A stretch of 64,000 nt of DNA from JAGWRI01 sp963728785 (GTDB lineage Bacteria > Gemmatimonadota > Gemmatimonadetes > Gemmatimonadales > Gemmatimonadaceae). The translations under genes were made by a program, and so were the position numbers. This document shows positions 1-9,140 of this stretch, piece by piece. Positions within the stretch are counted from its first letter, which is position 1; each line of letters opens with the position of its first letter. The stretch is taken from contig CAVSKV010000002.1 in NCBI GenBank assembly GCA_963728785.1, positions 868,001-932,000 on the forward strand. Reading direction: 5' to 3'. The notes under the pieces were generated by a model. The model ran no database searches. It saw only the letters and a list, made by a program, of their open reading frames with translations, and was not told the DNA's origin.

Positions 1-152
1 AGACACACAAGGCGTTGGGTCTCCGGTAACCGGCCACAAAGGTTCCCCCGCCCTGTTGACCACCCAGCTGCCGCGGGGCCATCTTTAAGGGGTCATTCTC
101 GGCCGGCGGCGCAGCCGCCGCCCGGGTCGTCACGCCTCCTCTTTCCGCCGGC

Positions 153-806
153 ATGCGCCTTCGTCTCGCTGGGTCCGTACGCTGCACCCGCGCGCTGCGT
201 GCCGCCGGCCTCGTAATCGCGGCCGCTGTGCTGCATCCGCCGGCGGCGCGTGCCCAGGATGCCACCCCGGCGACCGCTTCTACCAGCTCGATCGCGGTTC
301 CGGGCTCAAAGCTGAGCAATCTGCTCGACGCTGCCGCGGCCACCGACGGGCCCAAGCCGTTCGCGCTGTTCACGGCGTCGGCCAGTGCGATGCGCGACTC
401 GATCGTTGCCCTCGCCCGCGCGCAGATTGGCAAGCGCTACGTGCGGGGCGGCGCTTCACCGGAACGCGGGTTCGACTGCAGTGGCCTCGTGAAGTACGTA
501 CTCGGCCTGCTGGACATCTCGGCTCCCCGCACGGCGCGCCTCCAGGATCACATCGGGGAGCCTGTGGCCCGCGACACCACCGATCTCGAACCGGGCGACC
601 TCCTCACGTTCGGCCGCTCCAAACGAGGCGCCAGCCACGTTGCCATCTACGTTGGCGACGGCCGGTACGTCCACGCCAGCGTCACGGCTGGCCGGGTGAT
701 CGAGACTACGTTCGACCGCCGCAACATGGCGCTCCTGCGGGTGTGGCGCGGCGTACGCCGCCTCTTCGAGCCCGCCGCGGACAGCGTGAAGAAGGGCGAC
801 GGCTGA
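153..806 (+). CDS. NlpC/P60 (C40) cell-wall hydrolase
   Basis: Exported peptidoglycan endopeptidase of 217 aa. Residues 1-35 form a signal peptide with a twin-Arg-poor basic start, hydrophobic core and AARAQD cleavage region. The NlpC/P60 domain covers about 80-205: catalytic Cys109 in FDCSGLVKYV, His162 in SHVAIYVGDG and a third polar position at His174. The family cleaves the D-Glu/diaminopimelate link of stem peptides, outside the membrane. Residues 36-80 are a low-complexity linker. The gene stands alone; a TTGACC box at about 54 could be part of a promoter but I cannot fix a -10. Confidence 0.9.
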   Translation: MRLRLAGSVRCTRALRAAGLVIAAAVLHPPAARAQDATPATASTSSIAVPGSKLSNLLDAAAATDGPKPFALFTASASAMRDSIVALARAQIGKRYVRGGASPERGFDCSGLVKYVLGLLDISAPRTARLQDHIGEPVARDTTDLEPGDLLTFGRSKRGASHVAIYVGDGRYVHASVTAGRVIETTFDRRNMALLRVWRGVRRLFEPAADSVKKGDG

Positions 807-850
807 TCGCCGTCGCCCTGCGCGCCATTCGCTGATCCTGGCCCGCCGCG

Positions 851-1342
851 CTAGCGGTACACCACCACCATGCCGTTCCGCGCCCGGGTCCAGCACGGGC
901 CGCTCCCCTGCTGCGAGACGGACATGCCGTTCGTGTTGGGCGCCGTCGTCGCACCCTGCGGCGGCTGCGGCACCCGCGGCTGTACGGGCTGGCCCTGGAC
1001 GGGCGGCGCGCGAAGGCCCAACTGAGCGAGCCGCTGCGCCGAACACTGCTGTGGAACCAGCGTGTAGCCGAATCCGAAGTTGGCATACACACGCCCATCC
1101 GAGGCCACGGTGACGGGCACCGCAGTGTAGAGGGCCGGTTGCCCGTAGGCATCTGGATAGTATGCCTGCGGCGTGACCGAGGCCGGCGCGGCAGGCGCCG
1201 GAGGAATCGCGGCGCCCGCCGTCCCCTGCTGGGCCCGCGTAGGTGGGGGCTGCGGCGGCAGCGGCCGCCCCTGAGCAAGAGCCGGCAGCGCGAGCAGTGC
1301 CGTCCCAGTTGCAGCCAACAGCAGCGTCTTGAACCCCTGCAT
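851..1342 (-). CDS. Exported proline-rich hypothetical protein
   Basis: 163 aa with a clear signal peptide (residues 1-23, ending LPALAQG). The mature part begins with a Pro/Gln-rich stretch and contains a Tyr-rich segment near 60-95 and a second Pro/Gln-rich stretch near 115-135. No catalytic motif is visible and I do not recognise the family. It converges with the NlpC/P60 gene, whose stop is 45 bp away. Probably periplasmic or surface exposed (inference). Confidence 0.7.
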   Translation of the reverse strand: MQGFKTLLLAATGTALLALPALAQGRPLPPQPPPTRAQQGTAGAAIPPAPAAPASVTPQAYYPDAYGQPALYTAVPVTVASDGRVYANFGFGYTLVPQQCSAQRLAQLGLRAPPVQGQPVQPRVPQPPQGATTAPNTNGMSVSQQGSGPCWTRARNGMVVVYR

Positions 1343-1471
1343 GGCGCCTCCCGCTCCAGTCCCTTCCCTTATACCCTACGCGCCCGTACCATCCCGGGCA
1401 ACTTCGGATCCCAAGGCAAACGCGCGGGGAGCCGAAGCCCCCCGCGCGTCAACCAACTGTCGGCCAAGGAG

Positions 1472-2605
1472 TTACCGAGGCGGCATTAGATTGTCGCCGC
1501 CAGTCACGACCACGAATTCGTCGCGGCGGTTCTGCGACCAGCACGAGTCGTCGTGACCGGCGCATAGCGGCTTCTCTTCACCGTTGCTCACGATGTCGAT
1601 GCGACCAGCGTCGACGCCCTTGTCAATCAGGTAGCGGCGTGCCTGCTCAGCGCGGCGCATGCCGAGCGCCTGATTGAACGCGTCGGAGCCGCGCTCGTCG
1701 GTGTTGCCTTCGATGCGGATGCGCACGCCGGGGTTGGCCTGGATCACCGGAAGCTTGGCGTCGAGCGTGCTCTTGGCGTCGTCACGAAGGTCGGCCTTGT
1801 CGAAGTCGAAGTAGATCTTCGCCTCGAGGGTCGCCTTGAGACGAGCCGCTGCTTCGGCCCGCGCCCGGTTGGCCGCGTCGATGCTGTCCTGCCGCGCCCG
1901 CGTCGCCGCGTTGACCGAGTCCTGACGAGCTTTCTCGCGGGCCGCGTCGGCAGCCGCGATCGAATCACGACGCCGCGCGGCGTCGATGCTGTCCTGGTTG
2001 ATCACCGGTGCCTTCGGCGTGATGACGGGGGCTTCTTCGCCGCCGAGCCGGAAGCTCAGCCCAGCGCGAAGCTCGACGTTCGCCGAGCGTGCGGCATTGA
2101 CGTTCTTGGCGCCCGGCGTGGCCGGGAAGGAGAACCGCTGGTCGGCGGGGTTCTCGACGTATTCCACCAAGCCGTCGAAGCGCAGGGCCACCGTGTTGTT
2201 CAGGTTCCAGCGGTACCCGATGCCCGGCGACAGCGAGAAGTCGCGACCACCGTCCACCGTCTCGCCGCCGAATCCGACGCCGATCAGGAACTCATTGCCG
2301 CTCACCGGCAGGTTGTACGTCACGCGGCCGGCATACGTCTGATAGCTCTTGGTACCGGTGCCGACGCGCGGCGCCTTCACATCGAGATCGGATGCCCCCA
2401 GATCAGCTTCGATCTCCCAGCGCGGGGTTACGAAATAGCCGAGGCGACCGCCAAGTCCGAACCCGTTCTTGAGCGCCCACGGCGTGTCCATGACCGTGAA
2501 TTGACCGAACGCACCGATCTCGACGGGGCCTGGCTTCTGAGCTGCAACCGGGGATGAAATCAACGTCGCGGCGAGCGTGGCAATCATCAAACGACGAGTT
2601 TGCAT
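1472..2605 (-). CDS. OmpA-family outer membrane protein (Pal-like C-terminus)
   Basis: 377 aa. Signal peptide 1-22 (SSPVAAQ); residues about 25-190 alternate hydrophobic and polar residues and end in Phe/aromatic strands, as in an eight-strand outer-membrane barrel. A linker at about 195-255 repeats RQDSIDAA-like units, probably helical. The OmpA domain (about 260-365) starts at IYFDFDKADLR and keeps the peptidoglycan-binding pattern: GNTDERGSDAFNQALGMRRA with the conserved Asp and Arg. It should tether the outer membrane to the wall. A single gene with more than 150 bp of free upstream DNA. Confidence 0.9.
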   Translation of the reverse strand: MQTRRLMIATLAATLISSPVAAQKPGPVEIGAFGQFTVMDTPWALKNGFGLGGRLGYFVTPRWEIEADLGASDLDVKAPRVGTGTKSYQTYAGRVTYNLPVSGNEFLIGVGFGGETVDGGRDFSLSPGIGYRWNLNNTVALRFDGLVEYVENPADQRFSFPATPGAKNVNAARSANVELRAGLSFRLGGEEAPVITPKAPVINQDSIDAARRRDSIAAADAAREKARQDSVNAATRARQDSIDAANRARAEAAARLKATLEAKIYFDFDKADLRDDAKSTLDAKLPVIQANPGVRIRIEGNTDERGSDAFNQALGMRRAEQARRYLIDKGVDAGRIDIVSNGEEKPLCAGHDDSCWSQNRRDEFVVVTGGDNLMPPR

Positions 2606-2800
2606 AAGTGATGGATCTCCGGGATAGTTTGATTACGAAAGCGCGGGCTATCGATTCCGCCTCGATGCCTTCAAGGGCTTCACCTGTAACGCTTTGTCCG
2701 CTGTTAGCGGCGGGACAAATGTCACCCGTGTTCAATTCAGGTGCAAGCCGAGGAAGTTCGGTTTGACGAATTCCTGATGGCACGGCGACGTACTGCAACG

Positions 2801-3754
2801 CTACCGGAGCGGATCGGCGTTTCCCCCATCTGCGACGTAGCGCCACCCGCCGCCCGGCTGCGCGGACCAGACCGTGAGATACTTGCCCGTTGTGCCGCCA
2901 CCGCCGGGCACCGTGAACGAATATCGCCCGACGGTGAACCCCAGGTCCGCGGAGTTCGCCGCGTCGCCCGCCACCGCGCGCCAGGAGAGGTTGCCCTCGT
3001 CATTAGTGGCGTGCTCGGCGCGAATCTCGGCCGGGCCCACCACGAACCGCGAGCCGGCAAAGGTCATTGCATCGGGCGCCGCATAGGCGCCGAACGCCGC
3101 CGCCAACCCGTGGTGGAGCGCGTCCGCCGCGAAGAGATCGTCGTTGGACTCGACCACACGCGCCAGCGAGTCACGGCGCGGGAAGTCGTGCAGCGGCCGC
3201 GGCCCGCCGGCGTTGACCAGCACCGGCCCCTCCGCTGGAGCCGGGCCAAGCTCGGCGTACGCCTCCACGCGCCACGTCCCGTCGGCCTGTCGCCGCCAGA
3301 ACGCGATGTAGCGATCGAGCCGGATCGTCGCCCGCTCGGGGTCGGCGCTGGCGCTCGACGCGGCGATGCCGACGCTGTATGCCACCGTGCCGTCGTTCGA
3401 AACTCCCACGCGCACGGGCTGCCAGCGGAACGTCATGCCGCGCGGGGGCAGCGCTGAAGCGAGCATCGTGCGCACGCTCAATTGGCCGAACGCCATCGGC
3501 TGCCCGCCGCGCAAGTAGACGACGTCGGGAGCGAGTATGGCCATCATCCCGTCGAGGTAGCCCAGCCGGGCTACCGTGTCGGTGCGGGCCGCGTCGACGG
3601 CGAGCACCGAATCAGCGAGCGCCCGGCTGGCGGCCTTCGACGCATCCGCGAGCACGCTGGCGGGCGCGGCCAGCTCCGGAACCGGCGCCGCTTGCGGCAC
3701 GGACGTGCACGCGACGGCGAGCGCCCCGAGGGCGAGACGACTGTGCAGACACAT
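2801..3754 (-). CDS. Exported protein with two SnoaL/DUF4440-like domains
   Basis: 317 aa if started at the ATG at 3754; this start gives a signal sequence running into LAVACTS, a possible lipoprotein cleavage site. Two alpha+beta domains of about 120 aa follow, each with the pattern of NTF2-like SnoaL/DUF4440 proteins (first near 45-165 with MAILAPDVVYLRGGQPMAFG, second near 190-310). Function of such exported pairs is unknown; ligand binding is usual for the fold. The upstream in-frame extension to 3883 lacks a signal peptide, so I reject it. Divergent from the transglutaminase-like gene. Confidence 0.7.
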   Translation of the reverse strand: MCLHSRLALGALAVACTSVPQAAPVPELAAPASVLADASKAASRALADSVLAVDAARTDTVARLGYLDGMMAILAPDVVYLRGGQPMAFGQLSVRTMLASALPPRGMTFRWQPVRVGVSNDGTVAYSVGIAASSASADPERATIRLDRYIAFWRRQADGTWRVEAYAELGPAPAEGPVLVNAGGPRPLHDFPRRDSLARVVESNDDLFAADALHHGLAAAFGAYAAPDAMTFAGSRFVVGPAEIRAEHATNDEGNLSWRAVAGDAANSADLGFTVGRYSFTVPGGGGTTGKYLTVWSAQPGGGWRYVADGGNADPLR

Positions 3755-3898
3755 GCCCCGATGGTATGGTAGCCAGGACGGATGCGCCAGCCGTTCCGGA
3801 AGGGAGTGGAGCTGGCCGAGGCACCGTATCTGCAAGCCACCGCTCTCTCGGGAGGACGCCGTGCGGATCAGGTCGTTGGTCATGGGGAACGCCAGCGC

Positions 3899-4300
3899 GT
3901 GAGTACCGGCGTGCTCACGGGCATTCGCGCGGCGATCGAGACGCCGCGATGGATCGCATCGAAACGCCTGGGCGAGTTGCTGTCGCTTCCCACCGATGCG
4001 CGCGCGGTACCCCGCCCGGAGCCGGAACGCGGCCTGCGAGCCGCTCGCCGCACGTTACGTGTTCTGTCGTGGATTCCGGGCGCCCGCTGGCGTACCAGCT
4101 GCCTGTACGAGAGCGTGGCCGAGTGTCTCACGCTCCGGCGGTCGGGAGTTCCTGCCGCAGTGTGCATCGGCGTAAAACGCGAAACCGGGGACCAGACCGG
4201 TATTGCCGCCCACGCTTGGGTCGCGCGCCATGAAGCCGACACGCGGTTCCACGGTTTCAGCACCTTGGCCGTACTGGACGAACTCCGGGAGCAACGGTAG
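3899..4300 (+). CDS. Lasso-peptide B2-like transglutaminase (orphan)
   Basis: 133 aa from the GTG at 3899; an in-frame ATG at 3782 would add 39 residues without domain character. The core matches the lasso peptide B2 / transglutaminase-like family: CLYESVAECLTLRRSGVPA with the nucleophile Cys, then VCIGVKRE and AHAWVARHEAD with the catalytic His. Such proteins cleave leader peptides of ribosomal peptides. The usual partners (precursor, RRE protein B1, cyclase C, ABC exporter) are not visible nearby, so it may act with a distant cluster or on something else. Family assignment fairly sure, role open. Confidence 0.7.
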   Translation: MSTGVLTGIRAAIETPRWIASKRLGELLSLPTDARAVPRPEPERGLRAARRTLRVLSWIPGARWRTSCLYESVAECLTLRRSGVPAAVCIGVKRETGDQTGIAAHAWVARHEADTRFHGFSTLAVLDELREQR

Positions 4301-4458
4301 GAGCGTCGGCAGGGCGCGGAGTCCAAATGAAGCGGGGGCTGTAACGAGGACAGGACGGCGCCCCGGCGCGTGTCTCGCGGCTCTTACGTTTGGCGCTTTC
4401 CGGCCGTAAGCTCCGCCGCTGCGACGCCGGCCCACCCGCCCGCTACGAGGAGACGACT

Positions 4459-4722
4459 GTGCCCGAGCCGATTTCCCCCCCCGATTCCGACCCGCCCCCG
4501 CCCCCCGCACCAGCTGCCACTCGCCTCCGTCCGTACCACTGGCTGGCGGTGGTCCCGATGTTGGGGCTGCTCGGCGGCCTCCCGTTCGTCAATCGAGTGG
4601 AGCCATACGTCTTCGGTCTTCCCCTGCTCATGGCGTGGATCGTCGGGTGGGTGGTGGCCACGTCCGTGGTCATGGGAGTGATCTACCGGCTCGATCGCGC
4701 GCGTGAGCGTGAGGGACGATGA
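4459..4722 (+). CDS. DUF3311 small membrane protein
   Basis: 87 aa. I use the GTG at 4459 because GAGGAG lies just upstream at good spacing; the in-frame ATG at 4390 has no ribosome site. A short Pro-rich N-terminus is followed by two membrane helices (WLAVVPMLGLLGGLPFV and the PLLMAWIVGWVVATSVVMGV segment), the pattern of DUF3311. This family sits next to sodium:solute symporters, and here the stop codon overlaps the symporter start (ATGA), so the two are co-translated and probably work as a unit. Confidence 0.85.
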   Translation: MPEPISPPDSDPPPPPAPAATRLRPYHWLAVVPMLGLLGGLPFVNRVEPYVFGLPLLMAWIVGWVVATSVVMGVIYRLDRAREREGR

Positions 4723-6170
4723 GCGCGCCGCTGATCATTCTCGCGGTCACCTTCGGGGCGGCGATCGCGCTCGGCCTGCTGGCCAGGCGCGGGCACGTGA
4801 TGGATCTGGAACAATGGAGCGTGGGCGGGCGCGGGTTCGGCACGATCTTCGTGTTCCTGCTCATGGCCGGCGAGATCTACACCACCTTCACCTTCCTCGG
4901 CGGCAGCGGCTGGGCGTACGGCAAGGGCGGGCCCGCTCTATACATCCTGTGCTACGGCGCGGTGGCATATGCCTTGTCGTATTTCATTCTGCCTGTGATC
5001 TGGCGGTATGCGCGGGCCAAGGGGCTCGTATCGCAGGCCGATTTCTTCGCGGCGAAGTATGAGAGTCCAGCGTTCGGGGCGCTCGTCGGGCTGGTGAGCG
5101 TGGCGGCGCTCGTCCCGTATCTCGTATTGCAGCTCAAGGGATTGGGAATCATCGTGTCCGAGGCGTCGTACGGGCGGGTCTCGCCCACGGCGGCCGTTTG
5201 GGCCGGGACGGCGGCGCTCGTGTTGTACGTAGTGGTGTCGGGGGTGCGCGGCTCGGCGTGGACCGCCGCGTTTAAGGATATACTGATCCTCAGCGTGGCG
5301 GTGGTGATCGGCATCTACCTGCCCGTGCACTACTACGGCGGGTACCGGGCGATGTTCGCGGCCATCGACGCGGCGCGGCCGGGGTTCCTCACGCTGCCCC
5401 GCACCGGCATGAGTCCGTCGTGGTTCATTTCCACCGTGCTGCTCACGTCGGTGGGGTTCTATATGTGGCCGCAGTTCTTTGCGGGGTCCTACACCGCCAA
5501 GCGCGAGGACGTGTTCCGCAAGAACGCAGTGATGCTGCCGGTCTATCAGTTGATCATTCTGTTCGTGTTCTTCGCCGGGTTCGCGGCCGTCCTGCAGGTG
5601 CCAGGGCTCAAGGGGGCGGATGGGGACCTGTCGCTGCTGCGTCTGTCGGAGCGGACCTTCTCGCCGGGGTGGGTGGGGGTCATCGGCGCCGCGGGACTGC
5701 TCACCGCGTTGGTACCGGGCTCGATGATTCTCATCACAGGGGCGACGATTCTGGCGCAGAACGTCTATCGAGTGGCCGTGCCGGAGGCGACCGATCGCAC
5801 CGTGTCGCTGCTCGCGCGCTCGCTCGTGCCCGTGCTCGCGCTCACCGCCGTCTGGCTCACGCTGCGCGGCGGTGAGGCCATCGTGCCGCTGCTGCTCATG
5901 GGCTACAACGTGGTGACCCAGCTCTTTCCTGCGTTGCTGCTCAGTCTGGGCGAGCGGCCGCTGACCACCACGGCAGGCGCCGTAGCGGGGATCGTGGCCG
6001 GCGAGGCCACGGTGGCGTATCTGACGATGAGTGGGGCTTCAGTGGCCACGCTCGCCCCGTGGGCGCCGCAGGCGGTGAAGGATCTGAACGTCGGCATCGT
6101 GGCACTGGCCGTGAATTGCCTCGTGCTGGCCATCGTCACCGCGAGTACGCGGAAGCGGGCAGCGGTGTAA
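4719..6170 (+). CDS. Sodium:solute symporter (SSS family)
   Basis: 483 aa, hydrophobic throughout, about 13 membrane helices. N-terminal helices carry the SSS pattern (VGGRGFGTIFVFLLMAGEIY, then GGSGWAYGKGGPALY), as in pantothenate/proline/solute symporters that take up a solute with sodium. Substrate cannot be told from sequence. Starts inside the stop of the DUF3311 gene (ATGA overlap). Length fits the family. Confidence 0.9.
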   Translation: MSAPLIILAVTFGAAIALGLLARRGHVMDLEQWSVGGRGFGTIFVFLLMAGEIYTTFTFLGGSGWAYGKGGPALYILCYGAVAYALSYFILPVIWRYARAKGLVSQADFFAAKYESPAFGALVGLVSVAALVPYLVLQLKGLGIIVSEASYGRVSPTAAVWAGTAALVLYVVVSGVRGSAWTAAFKDILILSVAVVIGIYLPVHYYGGYRAMFAAIDAARPGFLTLPRTGMSPSWFISTVLLTSVGFYMWPQFFAGSYTAKREDVFRKNAVMLPVYQLIILFVFFAGFAAVLQVPGLKGADGDLSLLRLSERTFSPGWVGVIGAAGLLTALVPGSMILITGATILAQNVYRVAVPEATDRTVSLLARSLVPVLALTAVWLTLRGGEAIVPLLLMGYNVVTQLFPALLLSLGERPLTTTAGAVAGIVAGEATVAYLTMSGASVATLAPWAPQAVKDLNVGIVALAVNCLVLAIVTASTRKRAAV

Positions 6171-6189
6171 CCGCCGCCGCTCCGCGCCT

Positions 6190-7437
6190 CTACCCCCCTT
6201 CGAGGTACGCCACCTCGCCGTGCAGCGCGCTGTCCAGCCCCTCGGTCTCGCCCGCCTCGTCCACCTTGACGGTCGTGATCCGGTCGATCACCCAGAGCAT
6301 GCCGTAGGTGAACACGAATGCCCACACCGACGACAGGCAGACGGCTCCGAGCTGGATCAGGAAGAAGTGCGAGTTGCCGTGGATGAGGCCGTTCGTGCCC
6401 GCCGGATCGATCGCGAGTGAAGCGAAGACGCCGCACAGCACGATGCCGAGGAACCCGCCCACTCCGTGCACGCCCCAGACGTCCAGCGCGTCGTCCCAGC
6501 GAAACTTGTTCTTGAGCGCCACGGCGTAGTAGCACACCACACCGGCCACGAGGCCGATGACCACCGCCGACTTCGGCGATACGTAGCCGGCCGCGGGCGT
6601 GATCGTGGCCAACCCCGCCACCGCGCCGGTGAGCAGGCCGAGGAACTTGGGCTTCCGCGCTGCCCTCCAGTCCATGGCGAGCCAGGCGATGGCCGCGAAG
6701 CTGGCCGCGAGGTCGGTGTTGACGAACGCCACCGCGGTCACGGCGTCGACCTTGAACTCGCTACCCGCGTTGAAGCCATACCACCCGAACCAGAGCAGCC
6801 CCGTGCCCAGCGCCACGAGGGGAATGGAGTGCGGGCCCCGGTCGAGCACCTTGCGGCGCCCTACGTAGAGCACAGACGCCAGGGCCGCGATGCCGGCAAT
6901 GTTGTGGACCACGATGCCGCCGGCGAAGTCGAGCACGCCCCAATGGGCCAGGATGCCGCCGCCCCAGATCATGTGGACGAACGGGAAGTACACGAGCGTC
7001 AGCCACGCCGTGAGGAACAGTATGTACGCCGGGAACCGAACGCGGTTGGCGAAGGCGCCCGTGATCAGGGCTGGGGTGATGATAGCGAACATCATCTGGT
7101 AGCCGAAGTACACGATCATCGGGATCGTCGGGTTCGTCGGCGACGGCATGTCGAGCGAGATGCCGTTGAGGAACGCCCAGTGGAAATTGCCGATGATGCC
7201 CGCGTAGTCGGTGCCCGCGGCCAGGGTGCCGCTGAAGCACATCGAGAAGCCGAAGGCCCACCAGAGCACCGTCGTCCACCCCATGGAGACAAAACTCTGC
7301 ATCATGATCGCGAGCACGTTCTTGCGCCCGACCAGTCCGCCATAGAAGAACGCCAGCCCGGGCGTCATCAGCATGACGAGGCTGGAGCACAACAGCATGA
7401 ATCCGGTGTTGCCGGTATCGAGGGCAAGGTGTGGCAT
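6190..7437 (-). CDS. amt: Ammonium transporter (Amt/MEP)
   Basis: 415 aa with about 11 membrane helices. Opens with TGNTGFMLLCSSLVMLMTPG and GLVGRKNVLAIM, the usual first helices of Amt. The two pore histidines are visible in FVHMIWGGG and WGVHGVGGFLG. The C-terminus ends with the family's cytoplasmic tail (DEAGETEGLD, HGEVAY). It conducts ammonia/ammonium across the inner membrane. No glnK/glnB lies next to it in this window, unlike in many genomes. Confidence 0.95.
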   Translation of the reverse strand: MPHLALDTGNTGFMLLCSSLVMLMTPGLAFFYGGLVGRKNVLAIMMQSFVSMGWTTVLWWAFGFSMCFSGTLAAGTDYAGIIGNFHWAFLNGISLDMPSPTNPTIPMIVYFGYQMMFAIITPALITGAFANRVRFPAYILFLTAWLTLVYFPFVHMIWGGGILAHWGVLDFAGGIVVHNIAGIAALASVLYVGRRKVLDRGPHSIPLVALGTGLLWFGWYGFNAGSEFKVDAVTAVAFVNTDLAASFAAIAWLAMDWRAARKPKFLGLLTGAVAGLATITPAAGYVSPKSAVVIGLVAGVVCYYAVALKNKFRWDDALDVWGVHGVGGFLGIVLCGVFASLAIDPAGTNGLIHGNSHFFLIQLGAVCLSSVWAFVFTYGMLWVIDRITTVKVDEAGETEGLDSALHGEVAYLEGG

Positions 7438-7583
7438 CGGGGCCGCTCCTCAGGAGAGACAACGTCACGCGGGACCGGGGCTGAAGCTGTGGAGCGGGCC
7501 ACGGGGGCGCAATCGGCCACGCCGGCCAGTCCCGCCCAACCGGGACTTGACACGCTGTTGGCGGGTCGATTGATCCGTAGGCA

Positions 7584-7976
7584 ATGCGGAACGGCCGGGG
7601 AACTCTCTCATGCGGCGGGAACCGCTCGAATTGGGCCCGATCCGTACAGGTAGTCTCCGTCTTCTTGGCCGGCACCCTCGCGGGCTGTTCGCCGTCTCCC
7701 TATGACGTTCAGGTGCCCCCCGCCTGCATCTCGCACAATACGGCAGCCCTGAACTTCTCCAACGAGTCCACGACGAACACCACATACGACGTGCTGATGG
7801 ACGGGACGAAATTGACGACCGTTGCCCCCGGCGCAACCAGTGACAACTTCACCGTGACGGCCCTGCTCCTGCACGTGATCCGGTTCAACGTCACCGAAAC
7901 GAGCACGATGGCCTGCCCGCTGGAGATCGTCACGCCTGCTCAGTGCTCGACCACGAATCACTTCTGTCGCGGGTGA
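7584..7976 (+). CDS. Putative lipoprotein
   Basis: 130 aa. Hydrophobic segment (VVSVFLAGTLAGCS) ends in a good lipobox LAGC, so the mature protein probably starts at that Cys on a lipid anchor. The rest is Asn/Thr/Ser-rich and probably beta-stranded (NESTTNTTYDVLMDGTKLTT) with several Cys near the end. No family recognised. Divergent from amt. Confidence 0.6.
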   Translation: MRNGRGTLSCGGNRSNWARSVQVVSVFLAGTLAGCSPSPYDVQVPPACISHNTAALNFSNESTTNTTYDVLMDGTKLTTVAPGATSDNFTVTALLLHVIRFNVTETSTMACPLEIVTPAQCSTTNHFCRG

Positions 7977-8341
7977 AGCACGGCGTCGGGTTGGGCACCG
8001 TGCCGCGCACGACCTGCTCGTCGGCGGATGCACGAGTGGACGCGGACACCGTCTTCAGGCAGGACGGAAGCTGGTACCTCCTGCCGGCGTGCGGTGCCGG
8101 CTCGTATGCGACGACGCACACCGAACGGATCAACTCCGCGAGTACGGGCGACACCATTACGGTGAACTGCTCCGGGCGCTACTCCTGGAACCAGCCTGAC
8201 TCGGTGGTCTTTCTGGTCGGTAGCATGTCGGGATTCATCACGGGGACCGTGGGCGGAGTCGAGATGATCCGGCAGGAGACGCACCTCGGGGATCAGCCAT
8301 CGCAGGATTTTCCCGCGTCCGCATCTTCCAGCCGGCCCTGA
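7943..8341 (+). CDS. Doubtful small ORF
   Basis: 132 aa open frame overlapping the end of the lipoprotein gene by 34 bp. The middle (RQDGSWYLLPACGAGSY to VFLVGSMSGF) reads like a small beta-rich secreted domain, but the start region and last 25 residues do not, and there is no signal peptide or good ribosome site. It could be a fragment of a longer lipoprotein continued in another frame. Low confidence. Confidence 0.25.
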   Translation: MLDHESLLSRVKHGVGLGTVPRTTCSSADARVDADTVFRQDGSWYLLPACGAGSYATTHTERINSASTGDTITVNCSGRYSWNQPDSVVFLVGSMSGFITGTVGGVEMIRQETHLGDQPSQDFPASASSSRP

Positions 8342-8448
8342 GCGCAGGCGTGACCAGCACCCCGGGAACGGGGCGATCAGCGATTGCCCATTGCTCCGGT
8401 CCACGTCCTGCACGGAAGGTCAATTGGTCGTGAGCCAGTATCCAGTGC

Positions 8449-8634
8449 TTACTGTTTCCACCAGACGTAGCTGACGTACACCAAACACAGGGCGGCGATC
8501 AGAAGCAGCGGCACGAGATAGTTCGCAAATAGGTTGTGCCAATACATGCCGATCGCGATTCCGAGAGCGCCCATCCCGACTTTCCAAAGGGCGGCTTGCC
8601 ACCATTTCAACGTGAAGGGCTTGAAGAGATTCAT
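8449..8634 (-). CDS. Small two-helix membrane protein
   Basis: 61 aa: MNLFKPFTLKWWQAALWKVG leads into two hydrophobic helices (about 18-35 and 37-56). Not recognised. It is short but has good coding character (aromatic anchor residues at helix ends, Lys at the C-terminus) and follows the 159-aa exported-protein gene on the same strand after 26 bp, so the two may be one transcript. Confidence 0.6.
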   Translation of the reverse strand: MNLFKPFTLKWWQAALWKVGMGALGIAIGMYWHNLFANYLVPLLLIAALCLVYVSYVWWKQ

Positions 8635-8660
8635 GCGAGTCCTCGAGTGCTCGGGCGCGA

Positions 8661-9140
8661 TCAGAGCCTGGCGACAACCTTGAGCGCAAGCGCCTTCTCC
8701 TGCGCCTTGATCTGGTCATTTGGGAGGTGGAACACGCGGATCTGGAACGCGGAGTCGCCCTTCTTCACGCTCAGCGCGGGGCTGAATCCGGGGGTGTCGA
8801 CGTAGACGGCGGCGTCGCCGACGCCCGCCAGCGGTTCCGTGATCCTGCCTTGCATCGGAGCCGTTTCGTACTTGAAGCGAAGCGAGGTCTCCATGGCCAT
8901 CATTACGAACTTCGCGGTCGCCTCGTTCGCGCCCGGCACAATCCACTTGCATATCAGCGGACTGTTGGCAGCAGGATGCGTACCCGCGCCCACGTTGACG
9001 CCGAGTGCGGCGCTCACCTCAGCCGGCGTGAGCAGCGCGCACGCGTCCCTGGGCGCCGGGACGGCACCCTGCCCCGCGGCCATTGCCGGAGAGAAGAAGA
9101 GGGAACCGGCAATTGCCACCACAGCCCGTGTCATGTGCAT
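8661..9140 (-). CDS. Exported DUF3558-like protein
   Basis: 159 aa, signal peptide about 1-23 (SPAMAAGQG; Met3 is an equally possible start). The mature start APRDACALLTPAEVSAALG followed by LICKWIV and GVGDAAVYVDT is the pattern of DUF3558-type exported proteins: two Cys about 35 residues apart that probably form a disulphide. Function unknown. First gene of a likely pair with the 61-aa membrane protein. Confidence 0.7.
   Translation of the reverse strand: MHMTRAVVAIAGSLFFSPAMAAGQGAVPAPRDACALLTPAEVSAALGVNVGAGTHPAANSPLICKWIVPGANEATAKFVMMAMETSLRFKYETAPMQGRITEPLAGVGDAAVYVDTPGFSPALSVKKGDSAFQIRVFHLPNDQIKAQEKALALKVVARL

Noticed and set aside
3782..3898. N-terminal extension of the lasso-B2-like protein
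   Set aside because: 39 residues without domain character and only 28 bp from the divergent start; GTG 3899 preferred.
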